In this document: piece by piece, positions 48,389 to 59,429 of the stretch
Layout: the number at the start of each line of letters is the position of its first letter
How positions within the stretch are numbered: position 1 is the stretch's first letter
NCBI GenBank assembly: GCA_950295325.1
Contig: OX485805.1
Span: 9,736,501 to 9,800,500, forward strand
Source of the DNA: Polytrichum commune
Lineage: Eukaryota; Streptophyta; Polytrichopsida; Polytrichales; Polytrichaceae
DNA length: 64,000 nucleotides
Direction of reading: 5' to 3'
Position numbers and translations under genes: made by a program
Notes under the pieces: generated by a model
The model's database searches: none
Seen by the model: only the letters and a program-made list of their open reading frames with translations
Told to the model about the DNA's origin: nothing

Positions 48389-51142
48389 ATGGAGGCGGTT
48401 CTCAGCTCGCCACGGCGAGCATTTGCAATTCAACAACGACATGGGCCTGACACAAGATATTGGCAAGGTGTTACACAAACTATAGGATTTATCACCAGAA
48501 GAATAGTATCCATGGAAGGCCCATTTATTGCATCATCCCAAAACAGGGGTGCATTCATTTCAAATGCTAGGGTTTGCAGACGCTTCGAACCTACAGGGTT
48601 ATCTTCTTGCTGTTGGAGAACACGAAGATTGCAGAGACTACATGATGCAACAGACCTTGAGCATCACTCTCGAAGTCTTGCTGTTGAGAAGAGGATCGTT
48701 GAGGTTGCGGTACAGAGTAGTAGGTTAGGAGAAATGAATAATTTCTACGGAAGCATGCCCAGAGTGTCACAAAAGGCAGCAAGAAGAAAAGGAGTTAGTG
48801 TAGGTTGTACAGTTTACGAACATTCCCCGGCCAACAACAATGAGGATTCAGTCATGGAGGAGGCCGGTGGCGTTGGGGATGCCTCAACAACAGAGGCAAT
48901 ACCTCCTACAACTCCTTCCATTGCATCGTGGGTTTTGAGACTGTGGAAGGCAAGGTTTATCCCAATCTTATGCTTCAATTTTTTTCCCAGCATTAAACAT
49001 CTCGTTTGCTTCTTTCCTCCTCTTGTCTTGATTTGATTCTTGAGGACTCATTTGAAAGATGTTCGCTTATGTGGATGAGGATGTCGCCATGCACGTTAGG
49101 GTTTCCATGCACAAATGTTCCTTTTTGTGATCGTCATGGGCAAATTCTTGAGCACTCCAGGGTTCTGAGGTTCAATTCTTGAATGATCCCTCGTTTATAG
49201 TGAGAGCAATATCTTTTGAGCTGATTATGAGTTGCCTTGGTGGATAGACTTTTGACAATTTGTATGCAGGTTTCTTTCGACTAGGGTTTAAGCGTCGAAA
49301 CCATGCGCTTAATTCAATGTGAAAGTATATTTGTTCCTCAAACTGAACACACTTGTATGTGGATTCTGAACCCACTATTGGGGATTCTAAAGGCTGGGAG
49401 TGTACTTGTCCAATAATTGGGAAGGCTGCAAACTTCTCAGTTCCTGAATTGGGAAGAAACTCAGTTCCTAAACTTTTCTACAGCAAGGTCGTCTTGTCCC
49501 TTGCAATTTCTGTCGCTTGGATCTTAAGGTCGATTTCGTTGTTGCTTCAGGTGGATTGGCCGAGGGTGATTTTGGGTCTTTCTCATGACGAAAAGCCTTG
49601 GACAGTTCCATGGACTGGCCAGACAATTTTTCAGGTGCGACTTCTATTCTATTTGACTATCGTCGAAGTTACATTGGGGACATAATTCAGAATGGCTTCT
49701 CCGACAAGATTAACATCAGTCCTAATATCAGCTATATGGAGTTTCTCAAATATTGGTTCCCACTGCTTATTTTCTGGGTGACAGTGAGATAGAACTCTAG
49801 ATGCAGGATCCTTCCATTATGTTCATGTATGATAGATAATCTATGACTTTGACTTCGGTTCTTTACAATGCCGTTGGAAGAACTGGAAGAAGATATCCTT
49901 TTGTATGGGTCCTAGTAAGTTATATTATTTGTGTTGCGTTGCTGACAATAATGTCATGACATGACAAGTGTGAACTTGTCATCTTGACATACTCGCCGTC
50001 TATTGACACTGACCGTTTCCAGCAATAATTTCTGCAGCTGATGTTCCCCCATTATGTTCATTTATGATAGTTAATGTGACTCTCACTTTGGTTCTTTAAA
50101 ATGCTGCTGGAAGAACTGGGAGAAGAATCCTTCTCTGTGGTGCATAGTATGTCATATTCTTGTGTTGCATCCTGTGAATCGTGTCATGACATGACAAACT
50201 TGAAGATCTCATTTTGACATACTAGTGTCCTTTATCAATCCTCTCCCTTTCCAGTTTAATTTCTGCAGTTAATGTTCTTTCATTATGTTCATGTATGATA
50301 GTTTATATGACTCTCACTTAGGTTCTTTACAATGCTGTTGGAAGAACCGGGAGAAGAGTTCCTTTTTGTATGTTTTCTACTATGTTGTAATATTTTGTTG
50401 CATGCTGTCAATCATGTCATGTCATCTTGATATACTTGTCATCTATCAATTCTCACACTTCTCAGTAATACCTTTGCAGGTGATGTTCTTGTGGTTTGCA
50501 GCATTTTGGTTGGTTGGCTCGTGGATAATTCCTATAGCTGCTCAGGCCGCTGGTTTCAACAAGCAGAGCCTCACATACAGAGGCCAAGCCCTGTACAGCC
50601 TAATCACAGACATTGCAGAAGGCACAGTGGGTTTAGGCATTCTACACAGATGCCTGGCACGGTTTCACCCTCTTGCCAGCCAGTGGTTCCCTGTGTCATG
50701 GAGGGGGAAATGGTATGTCGAAGCTTGCTTGGGTTGCTTAATGTTTCCACTTGTAAACCGTCTGTCACAGCTAAACCTCGATCTTCTGCCCTTTCCAGCC
50801 CCATTCAATTCAACACACGTGGAGCAATCCATAATGGCAAGAGACCCAATCGCAACGCTCTTATATGCTGTTGTAGTTTCGGTGTGCGCACCCATTTGGG
50901 AAGAGGTCATGTTCCGGGGTTTCCTGTTGCCTTCACTTACGAGGTATTTGCCGGTATGGGGCTCGATCATAGTGAGTGCAATTGCATTCGCACTAGCACA
51001 TTTTAGCCTGCAACGGATGCTTCCTCTCACATTTTTAGGTTTAGTGATGGGCATTGTATTTGTTAGGTCACGTAACTTGCTAGCCTCTATACTCTTGCAT
51101 AGCTTATGGAATGGTTTTGTATTCTTAGACCTTTTGAGGTAA
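48389..51142 (+). CDS. CPBP-family (CAAX-type) membrane protease, organelle-targeted
   Basis: Intramembrane glutamic protease family (Abi/CAAX, CPBP), here with an organelle-type N-terminus. Exons: 48,389-48,949 (or 48,954), 49,551-49,634 (or from 49,528), 50,480-51,142 (TAA), about 435 aa. The first 187 residues are Arg/Ser-rich and poorly conserved, as for a plastid leader. Exon 2 has VDWPRVILGLSHDEKPW. Exon 3 has several hydrophobic spans (FLWFAAFWLVGSWIIPIAA and others) and the family motifs: EEVMFRG (Glu356, Glu357, Arg361), FALAH (His389) and HSLWN (His422, Asn426). These are the expected catalytic or metal-site residues, so the enzyme looks intact. Plant relatives are chloroplast proteins of largely unknown substrate. 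The first intron needs either a GC donor at 48,950 or an alternative acceptor at 49,527. Intron 2 holds a tandem triplication. Confidence 0.88.
49807..50479 (+). repeat. triplicated intron end with repeated splice acceptors (CPBP gene intron 2)
   Basis: Three diverged tandem copies, 49,807-50,037, 50,038-50,268 and 50,269-50,479, each hold CATTATGTTCATGTATGATA or close, GGTTCTTTACAATGCTG, GGAAGAACTGGGAGAAGA and CATGTCATGACATGACA-like blocks, and each ends in TTCTGCAG or TTTGCAG. What follows each AG (CTGATGTTC, TTAATGTTC, GTGATGTTC) resembles the start of exon 3. Confidence 0.85.
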
Positions 51143-53462
51143 AATGCTCTTTGAGCACCCCCATACTGTTTCATACAAAGTGAAGGCAGTCACCTTTTGT
51201 CTATTTCTACCATGATAGAGAATCAATGGAGTCTATTCGAACCAATTCTTCATCAATATCTTTGAAACGGTATTTAAAATTATGCCCCTAGGATTTAGGC
51301 CTCATGCTGCAGGTATTACTCAGGCTGCGAATTGGGTCATTCTTCTATACAGTTGCTGCTCTCCGGGAATTATTTGGTTGAAATCTGGCCATGTTGAAGA
51401 AACTGCTGTATGGGGTGCTTAGTCCTTTTGACCTGTCACCCTTGAAGATGTTGGTGATTTTGAAAGGAGGTGTTAATTGTTGTTTTGATATCTGTACAAG
51501 TATGTGATTATCCATTGCGGCAGCTCAATCATTCAGTTCCAATACAAGTAATATATCATTCCTGTTACATTCAATTTGGGTGTTGTTTACTTTGAGATTG
51601 ACGACCACTATTTGAGCAGGAGTATTTAATCCATCATCTGTGGGCGTATCCAGATGAGAACAGTATATCCACCCTGTTCCCCTCTGATTGTGTCTTAGAT
51701 CAAAAGTACATAGCATCGATTCCTTGAACACTAAAAACCAACATATCAAGACTATTGTAATCTGTTGGGTACTTGATGCTGTCGAACATATCCAACTGAG
51801 GAAAAGCTTAGTTGAACAACCCAAAGTGACCACACCAATACAATTCAGCCTGAGCTTATGTGGCAGATAACTTGAAAACCAATTTACTAATAAGTGAGCT
51901 CCTGGTTTGTCACTGATCCTAGTGTTTTTAGGGTGAGTTTCCATGTAGACCACTTGCCCACCACATTCTAGTGTGACAAACCTGCCCAAATGTAGAGGGA
52001 ATCTGTTGGGGTAGGGTTCATACATGTCAACTACACTAAATATACCAATTAGTAAGGGTGGTACTAATTCAAATCACATGCACAATCTAGCCAAATCTCA
52101 AAGTTATTGAGGGTCGAAGTTGCTACTCAGCAACACTAGTTTCATGAAGACGGTAAATTCTATGCTCATTTACCATAGATTTCAAGAGAACTAGTTTGTG
52201 CTTGTGATTAGTGCGTGCCACATGCTTTTCTATGAATAGTGCCAAGTGCTGATACTTTTAGTGATTAGTTCCAAGTGCTGATACTTTAACCAATAGTGCC
52301 AAATGCCAGTACTTTAAGTAAATAGTGCCTAGTGATGAGACGAACAACGCTTCCTAGATCTTTTGGTGACACTATTTCATAGCGTAAAGGAATTTAGTAT
52401 CACCTTCATTATTTCCCGCCCTTATTAATTTCCCACACTCACTAATTGGTATGTTTAGTGTAGGTGCTCCCATCTTCTCAAATCCAGGCCCACTTACTAA
52501 CCTCCTCCTCCAAGTTAAAACAGGGATGCAATCCTTCAGTGACAAATAATTTAAGATTTAAGATTCTTTAGTGGACGCATCGAAGTCTAATAACCCGTGT
52601 CCACGACCCTCCACATTCTAACAGACCACTAGAATATGGTTGGATGGCAACTTATGCTTAACTACAAGCAAACACCTCCAACCCACTATTATCTAGAATC
52701 TAGTGGATGAGTGGCCTACATGGATACTAACCCTTATTGTATTCCCACCGCTGGGTAGAACATATCTTGGTGCAAATTTTTTTATGCTATGAAATACTCT
52801 TGTAGATTATTTTTCAAAAGGTGTGCCACTACTGTCTTGATCCCTCACCGAATTTGACAATGTGTGATGGTAAGTACTATAATTATATTGGTGTCGCCAT
52901 TTCTTTAATACCAAAGGTAGTCTACAAACTCAAGAAACTCCCTCAAAATGGACCCAATTACTGTAGATTGCCCATAAATTTATGCACTTGATCAGATGTA
53001 GAGAATTTGGACCAAAACAAAATTCTAAATAAGCTCATAGCATGAACATATTAAGACATTCTTTAAGGAAAATATTCTTTAACAGAAGTTGAGAAATTTT
53101 GAAACTTTGGTAACAAGGTTGAAGTGAGGTTGAAGTTGTTAAGTTGGGGGACCTAACGAACATCTTGCTGTTTTCAAATTTCGATGACATGATGGATGAG
53201 GATCCCAGATTATATATGTATGTGTGTGTGTGTCCCAGATAATGTGTATGTGTGTGTGTGTGTTTTATAACTATAAGATCAACATACATGCATCCTAGAA
53301 TTTGAATCTCAAAATTTGAAGTCATGCATGCATAATTTAAAGGAGTCAAAGTTCATTGACTGCACATTGATTGGGTATTGGGTGGGTCTCATATTGACCT
53401 TGAGTGCCATCATCAAAGCACATGGGATGGTTTGAGGTGTTCCCCAAACTACTAAAGATATA
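51143..53462. other. 3' UTR of the CPBP gene and intergenic DNA
   Basis: No gene is recognised. A 166-codon minus-strand open stretch at 51,525-52,025 has no known motif. A 29-bp tandem repeat lies at 52,235-52,339 and GT microsatellites near 53,220-53,260. Confidence 0.4.
52235..52339. repeat. 28-29-bp tandem repeat, about 3.6 units
   Basis: Units start with AATAGTGCCAAGTGCTGATA at 52,235, 52,264, 52,292 and 52,321 (partial), each ending near ACTTTAAG. Confidence 0.85.
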
Positions 53463-53746
53463 CTCCCTCCATCCCAAAATGATTGTCTGTGTTTCTAACT
53501 TTGGCAAGATTAAGGCCCACTGACCATTGACCGAGTTGTTGTAAGTATGACTCTTAAAATAGAATACATCAACTACTCCGAAACGCCCCCCGAAGTTGCG
53601 GAGCTAAAAGACTTCTTGATGATGAAAGATTGGCTCGAAAATATTTGACTTTTAGCCTCAAATTTCTGGCCGGGCAAATAAACGGGACCATGGTTTTGGG
53701 ACAAAAAAATCTGGGAGGTAGGACAATCATTTTGGGATGGAGGGAG
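53463..53746. mobile_element. Stowaway-like MITE (CTCCCTCC ends, TA target site)
   Basis: It begins CTCCCTCCATCCCAAAATGA and ends in the matching inverted repeat, flanked by TA on both sides (53,461-53,462 and 53,747-53,748). Length is 284 bp, no coding capacity. The same family lies in inverted orientation at 59,178-59,429. TA duplication plus CTCCCTCC termini are the hallmarks of plant Stowaway (Tc1/mariner) MITEs. Confidence 0.88.
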
Positions 53747-53748
53747 TA

Positions 53749-55239
53749 GGATATACTTACAACAGGATGTACCCAAGGGCAAGAAGCTTGGCACCTTCTC
53801 ATTCAAGTCTTAGTGCACTCACAACACCATTCACCTTCATATGAAACAAAAACTCTCGGGGGTGCACTTGATGTAGCCCCTGCACAGTAGTCTTGCGGGC
53901 GCACAAAAGGGAATTTGGTTGCACTTTGCCTTACGACGTATACATATGGGAGAGTTATTGTTCCACCACAAATGAATAGGTTGATATGATTTATGGGGCA
54001 GAGATAAGTATACCCAAAGCCCCCCCTAAGATTTCTCACAAGACAAATAGATTTCATCCATATATAATTTATACCCTCAAAAGTTCATATGTGTTAATCT
54101 ACAAGGTAGTGGTTGTTATCCCCGAGCATCATACTTTGTGAATACAAAGAAATTTATGAGCATGTATGAAGGAATGTCAATCGCTAATATTTTGCACACA
54201 TAATCGACATAATTTACTCTAGGAATTTCAATATACACATGAGACTATTATGTAGTCTATGCTTCGTATGTATAGTCTCCTTGTTGGTTGTGAAAGTTGT
54301 GTATATAGAGGGTTTTAACAAGGACTCCACACGCACATGGCTCCAACTCTCAAAGGATATCCCCCCTCCCCCAATCAATCATAATTTCTCCTAAGTTCTA
54401 GAATTGTAAAACAATATGAATCTCATAATCCCCTCTTGTCACTTTCATTGCCACATGGCGCAAGATAATGGAAAAGATTGAGGGCCATTAAAAGTCATAA
54501 CATGCTCCAACACTTGTGCTCTTTAAGAGAGCCATAGATCTCCACATTGGAAGGGCCTCTCAATCTAGTTTGGAAGAGAAGGTTATGTCCGATAACCAAC
54601 TCGCTACTACATGGCTCGACCAGTTATCTAATACAAATGTGCTTATGTAATGGGGCTAGGGCTCAGGGGAGGATGGCATGACATCGGCATGCTAGGGTTT
54701 TTCCTCCCAAAGCAAGCCCCAAGGATGTACAAAGTACATGATAACACATATCGTGGTCTAGGATTGAAGGTTTTGTGAAATGAAATAAATTTAGGGAATT
54801 ATTAAATCGACCATGTAGTATGTCAAAATGACCACATAGGTGCGTCACATGGTCACATGACTTGTCAAAATTTGAATTTTCATTGCACACATGAAGAAGA
54901 GCAAAGCATCATCTCTGCTTCCTCTTTCTTTATAATTCAACTTTGCTTCCTCTTTCATGGCTATCTATATAGAGGTTTGCTAGTGTATGGTCATTCTAAC
55001 CAGAGTGTGGTTAATTTAACGATCCCCTAATTCGTATTAACATAATGACATTGCAATTTGAAAACCATTAAATTTATTGAAGTACATAATATTGTTAAGC
55101 CTTGACATGACTATTCAATTGTTGTTATGCCAGCATAATTGGGATGTACATATATTAGATTATCTCTTGAATCACTTGTGCTAGAATAAATGTCCTTCTT
55201 ATTTCTCAACATAATTTGCTGGAGAATCTTAATGAGGGT
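53749..55239. other. intergenic DNA, no gene seen
   Basis: AT-rich, with short C runs near 54,020 and 54,361. Nothing is recognised on either strand. Confidence 0.4.
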
Positions 55240-55241
55240 TA

Positions 55242-56901
55242 CAGTCTAACCTTGATAATGTCACACCATCCGTTTCACCAAAAAGAGTGATATAAACAAG
55301 GTGTGACATATTTGATAATGTCACATTTTGAAGATTTGTGCATAATGTGATATTATCAAAAAAAAAAGATAGAAAATCAAAATCAAAATTCCAATGTGAA
55401 AAAGAAAATAACAAATACAAGACTTCAATGTTTTTGAATGTAAAATCTAATTCAAAATTGTGAATAACAACAAGAGCACATCATAATGTGTCATTGAGAT
55501 CAGGTAAAGACCTCTCACTAGAGACAGAGAAGCTTCTAATGTCATATTGTTTTGTTGATGTTAAATGTGCAACACCAATTCTAATGAGTTTGTCATGGAT
55601 TTTTTCCATTCCTAACAACTCCAGAGTGTTGAAAATTTGAGAACCTTGGCTAGCCATAAAATTCAAAACATCTTTAGCATTTTTTTTGTGCATCGCTTAG
55701 CTTCACTACTTTAGACTCATCATCACTGCTATCAACAATCAATGAGTCTATTTCCATGGAATCAAGAACATGTTCGCCATCTTGCACTAATCGCACAAGC
55801 TCCTCAGTAGAATATTCCACCTCAAAATCATCTTCACCTTCCATGTTTATGTACTCCAAAGGACAAAGCTTTTCTACATGCTCACGGGTAGATCACTCTT
55901 AGGCATTTTTGTGCACCACGTGCGGCTGGGGGTTATTTGTTTTGGGGCTATTTACCTTCAAGGGTTGAATTAAAGCCTCCCTATAATTACTTAAATTTCA
56001 AAAATGGCCCATTTGTTTGCACTCTTTCATTACTTATATTGTCCAAGTCACTGCAATTGTTTGTACTCTATATTCCTTTTAAGTAATAAACGGGCGTGGG
56101 GAAGACGACCCCAACGACGGCGCGTTCCCTTTTCATTCATTTTTGGAGAGACGGAAATCCCAATAATCATCCATCCCCGTGAGTCCTAAACCCATTTACA
56201 CACCATACTAAACATACCTTCTAGGATCCTTATCTTCAGCCCCTATATTAATTTTACAAAAAAATAATGGCCCACATTTTATGTCCATCTAACTTACTTA
56301 TAATGGGATTGTCTACATTTAATGGCCCCTTCATTATTTGGAATTCCTTTATAATTTTTATTTCATATGATTTTAATCCTCTCTATATTATGCCGCACGT
56401 TGTTTTTAAAATGCACTAAGTGACCAGGCTTGCCTTCGACATCCAAACCCATATTCAATGCGGCGATGAGATTGCCCAAATCCAAAGCTGCTTCCTCCAT
56501 TTTGGACTTCATACGTTCATCAAAATTGTTGATATCTGCATTCCACTCCGTAGGCAATATGGCGGACTTTCTCCAACAATTTCTAATGGTTTGATCATTT
56601 AATTCATGCCATGCCGCCTCACACCATAGCATAGCTTGAAATAGATCAACATTCAGTTTCCCCAAATCTTCATTTGAGTTGTTATCAATTTGTTGCAAAG
56701 TTCATCCAACCATCACATACAATCCATCCATACTTGGCATTATCACATTTACACTATGGATTTTGGAAAAAATAGTGACATTACCAAGGGTGATAGGGAT
56801 AATAACGAGGGAGTTTTACACTATGAAAATCGGTTTCAAACTTTTAGGTGACAATATCAAGGTGTTCTATTAACAAGGGTGACAGTATCAAGGTTAGACT
56901 G
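55242..56901 (-). mobile_element. pogo/Tigger-like DNA transposon, internally deleted
   Basis: The terminal inverted repeats start CAGTCTAACCTTGATA and match at 22 of the first 23 bases; TA flanks both sides (55,240-55,241 and 56,902-56,903). Inside, on the minus strand, are pieces of a CENP-B/Tigger-type transposase (listed separately). At 1,660 bp it is too short for an autonomous element, and the DNA-binding and DDE parts are missing. Motifs like TTGATAATGTCAC recur inside both ends. Confidence 0.85.
55481..56698 (-). pseudogene. C-terminal remnant of a CENP-B/Tigger-type transposase
   Basis: Minus-strand pieces: 56,698-56,363 with LFQAMLWCEAAWHELNDQTI and NCWRKSAILP (the stretch after the DDE domain in pogo-type transposases) and NLIAALNM; then 55,859-55,481 with EYINMEGEDDFEVEYSTEEL, VKLSDAQKK and a helical C-terminus. 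About 500 bp of unrelated sequence (about 55,870-56,430) lies between the two pieces, with stops. The N-terminal helix-turn-helix and DDE regions are absent, so no active transposase can be made. Confidence 0.75.
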
Positions 56902-56903
56902 TA

Positions 56904-57419
56904 CCACATACCTCTAAGGGACCAAAAATGAAGTAATGCACATATTCATGGCATATTCCTTGAGTTTGATAAATATTCATGGAAAAACTTATTATATTCT
57001 TGAAATAAATTCATAGATACCTTAATTTTTCTATTGATTTAATATTCTTAACTTGGATACTTTATATGACATCCTATCTTTTATTGCACCACATTCTTTT
57101 TAATGAAATGCCAATTTACCCCCTCCCCCCCCCCCCCCCTTTGTTGCAAACCTCCACCTACAACTTGGCCCACCTAGAAGGATAATCACGGAGGGCTTGT
57201 AAAATTGGGGGATTGGTGAAAGGGAGTGTTGAATTGCTTAAACAATGTTATATGAGTCAATGAAAGGGGAAAACCGACCGTTAGATACAGATGAATTGGT
57301 TGAATTTGAGAAATAACCAGTTGAAGTTCAAGACTTCAAAAAAATGACCGATCGGTTCAAACCTTGGACAATTGACCAACTAATTCAACTAATAGTTAAC
57401 TAGTTGCCTTTCGTAACTA
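56904..57419. other. spacer between two TA-flanked elements
   Basis: No gene is seen. A run of 14 C lies at 57,125-57,138. Confidence 0.4.
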
Positions 57420-57421
57420 TA

Positions 57422-57960
57422 CAATCCACCCTCTATAAATGTTACACCTATAAGTGTTAACCCTCTCTAAATGTTAACTTTCTCCTACTCCCCACATATT
57501 GCACACTATAAATGTTAAACGTGTTAACTGTTAACAAAATGGTACTCCCTTCTTTGTAAATTTGACTTTATAAATGTTAACGAATGAAATACAACCATAA
57601 TATGGATGATAAAAACTACACATCCAGTTACATTCCTCTCTCTCTCACCATGCGTTAGGGCGAGGCACAGGGCATCGAGGGTGGGGTGGCGGCAGAGCGG
57701 CAGATGAATCTCACCAAAGAACCATTGATTCATACTTCACCTGTGATTTGTAAACTTGATATTGAATAAAGTTTTGATTGGGTTTGCAATTTTATGAATG
57801 GTATTCTCTCACAAGGACTCTTCACAATTGCTTATATTTATAAATGTTAAGATTTGTATATTGCTCAAAAAAATAATTTTATAATTGTTAACTATTAACA
57901 CCTCTATAAATGTTAACTTTGATCCACTCCCGAGGGTTAACATTTATAAAGGGTAGACTG
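57422..57960. mobile_element. pogo-like MITE with repeated TATAAATGTTAAC subterminal motifs
   Basis: The left end CAATCCACCCTCTATAAATG and the right end (reverse complement CAGTCTACCCTTTATAAATG) are imperfect inverted repeats, flanked by TA on both sides (57,420-57,421 and 57,961-57,962). The 539-bp element has at least eight copies of TATAAATGTTAAC or one-base variants, mostly near its ends. The end sequence resembles that of the 55,242-56,901 element, so the latter's family may have mobilised it. A GC-rich core lies at about 57,650-57,710. Confidence 0.78.
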
Positions 57961-57962
57961 TA

Positions 57963-58459
57963 CTTGTTCACGATTTGATATGTCAAAAAATGAAGTTAAC
58001 TATAGTTATATCTAGTTAACTAAATATCTATTGAGTGCAGCATGTGTCACAAAATTATGTTATAGTGTTGTAATGTCACTAGTGTGTTATTTTTTGTGTT
58101 GGTGTACATGGAGGTTGTTCTAGAGCCCAACACTATGAGTGATTGTATAAAGGCATTTCTTGATGATCCTGGCCTAAGCATATTAAAGACCCTCAACTAA
58201 AGCAAATCAAGAGGTGAGCTTCTTCGAATATATAATAATACTTGGAATTTTTCTAGTTAACTATAGTTATTCCCTAAAATGTATTTAAAAAAATCTAGTT
58301 AAGTATAGTTATTTTGGCAGTTGTCCAAGGTACGAACCGGTTGGACTTGGAAACACTAGAATCTTCATTGATTGTGCCCAAAAATCTCCACGGACACTGA
58401 TACGAGCGCCACATGGAATCAATTTTTAATATGGGTTTTCTTTGTTGACTTTGTGTGTA
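57963..58459. other. AT-rich spacer, no gene seen
   Basis: It has repeated CTAGTTAACTATAGTTAT-like blocks that also recur in the following duplication. No gene is seen. Confidence 0.4.
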
Positions 58460-59175
58460 GGACAGAGACTATGCATTGACTTTTCTGTTTCAAGAGCAAA
58501 TTTCCTAACCACTTTGTGTTCACACTTGGACATTTCTTGTTATTTCTATTTTTGGTCCATTTTATTTAATGTGGATGTTAACTATAGTGTTATATATATA
58601 TAGTTAATTATAGTTTCTCCTAAAATGTATTGAAAAACTCCTAGTTAAGTATAGTTATTTTGGTAGCTTCAATCGTTGAGCTGCATTTGAGAAAATGGTG
58701 CGCAAAATTCAAGAAAGTTTTGGTTATAGATATAGAAAATAGCCATCGACTGGAATGAGCAAACCGGACAATTACAGTTGTAGTCTTTCATAAGAAAGGA
58801 CAGAGCCTCACGGTTCTACCGTTTCCTTGTTTCAAGAGCAAATTCCCTAACCACTTTGCATTCACACTTAGACGTTACTTGTTCCTGCTATTTTTGGTCC
58901 AGTTTATTTAATGTGGATGTTACCTATAGTTATATATATCTAGTTAACTATAGTTATTTTGGCAATTGTTAATTATTTATTTCAAAAAAATTGGGTGATT
59001 AATGAGTAGCTTTAGCCCTTCACCCACATTTGAGAAGAAGGTGCATAAAATCCAAGAAAGGTTTGGTTATAGGTATAGTAAGTAGCCATGGACTGGCATG
59101 AGCAAAGTGGACAACTACAGTTGTAGTCTTTCATAGTAAAGGACAGAGCCCCACGGTTCTATGTTTCCTTGTTCT
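58460..59175. repeat. tandem duplication, about 340-bp units
   Basis: GGACAGAG marks unit starts at 58,460, 58,798 and 59,141. Both units contain CAAGAGCAAATT, CCTAACCACTTTG, TTTTGGTCCA, AATGTGGATGTTA, GTTAACTATAGTTAT-like blocks and TACAGTTGTAGTCTTTCATA. The second unit ends at the MITE. Confidence 0.8.
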
Positions 59176-59177
59176 TA

Positions 59178-59429
59178 CTCCCTCTGTCCCAAAACGATTG
59201 TCCGGTTTATTTGCCCGGATAGAAATTTGAGACTGAAAGTCAAATATTTTCGCGCCAAACCTTCATCATCAAGAAGTCTTTTGACAACGCAATTTCGGGG
59301 GGCATTTCAGAGTAGTTGTTTGTTGTTCTTTATTTTAAGAGTCACACTTACAACTACTCGGTCAATGATCAGCAGACCTTAATCTTGCCAAAGTTAGGAA
59401 CACGGACAACCATTTCGGGACAGAGGGAG
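59178..59429. mobile_element. Stowaway-like MITE, founder of the 146-bp satellite
   Basis: It begins CTCCCTCTGTCCCAAAACGA and ends in the matching inverted repeat CGGGACAGAGGGAG, flanked by TA on both sides. The interior matches the 53,463-53,746 MITE in reverse orientation, for example AAATATTTTCGCGCCAA against its counterpart. Its right half runs straight into the tandem array. Confidence 0.87.

Noticed and set aside
50665-51174. 169-codon minus-strand open frame
   Set aside because: It is the shadow of the CPBP protease exon 3, whose motifs are on the plus strand.
51525-52025. 166-codon minus-strand open frame
   Set aside because: No recognisable motif, no splice context and no neighbouring coding exon; a transcript or homologue would be needed to accept it.
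53220-53262. GT-rich repeats as a regulatory signal
   Set aside because: Ordinary short microsatellites next to a duplicated CCCAGAT segment; no gene is nearby.
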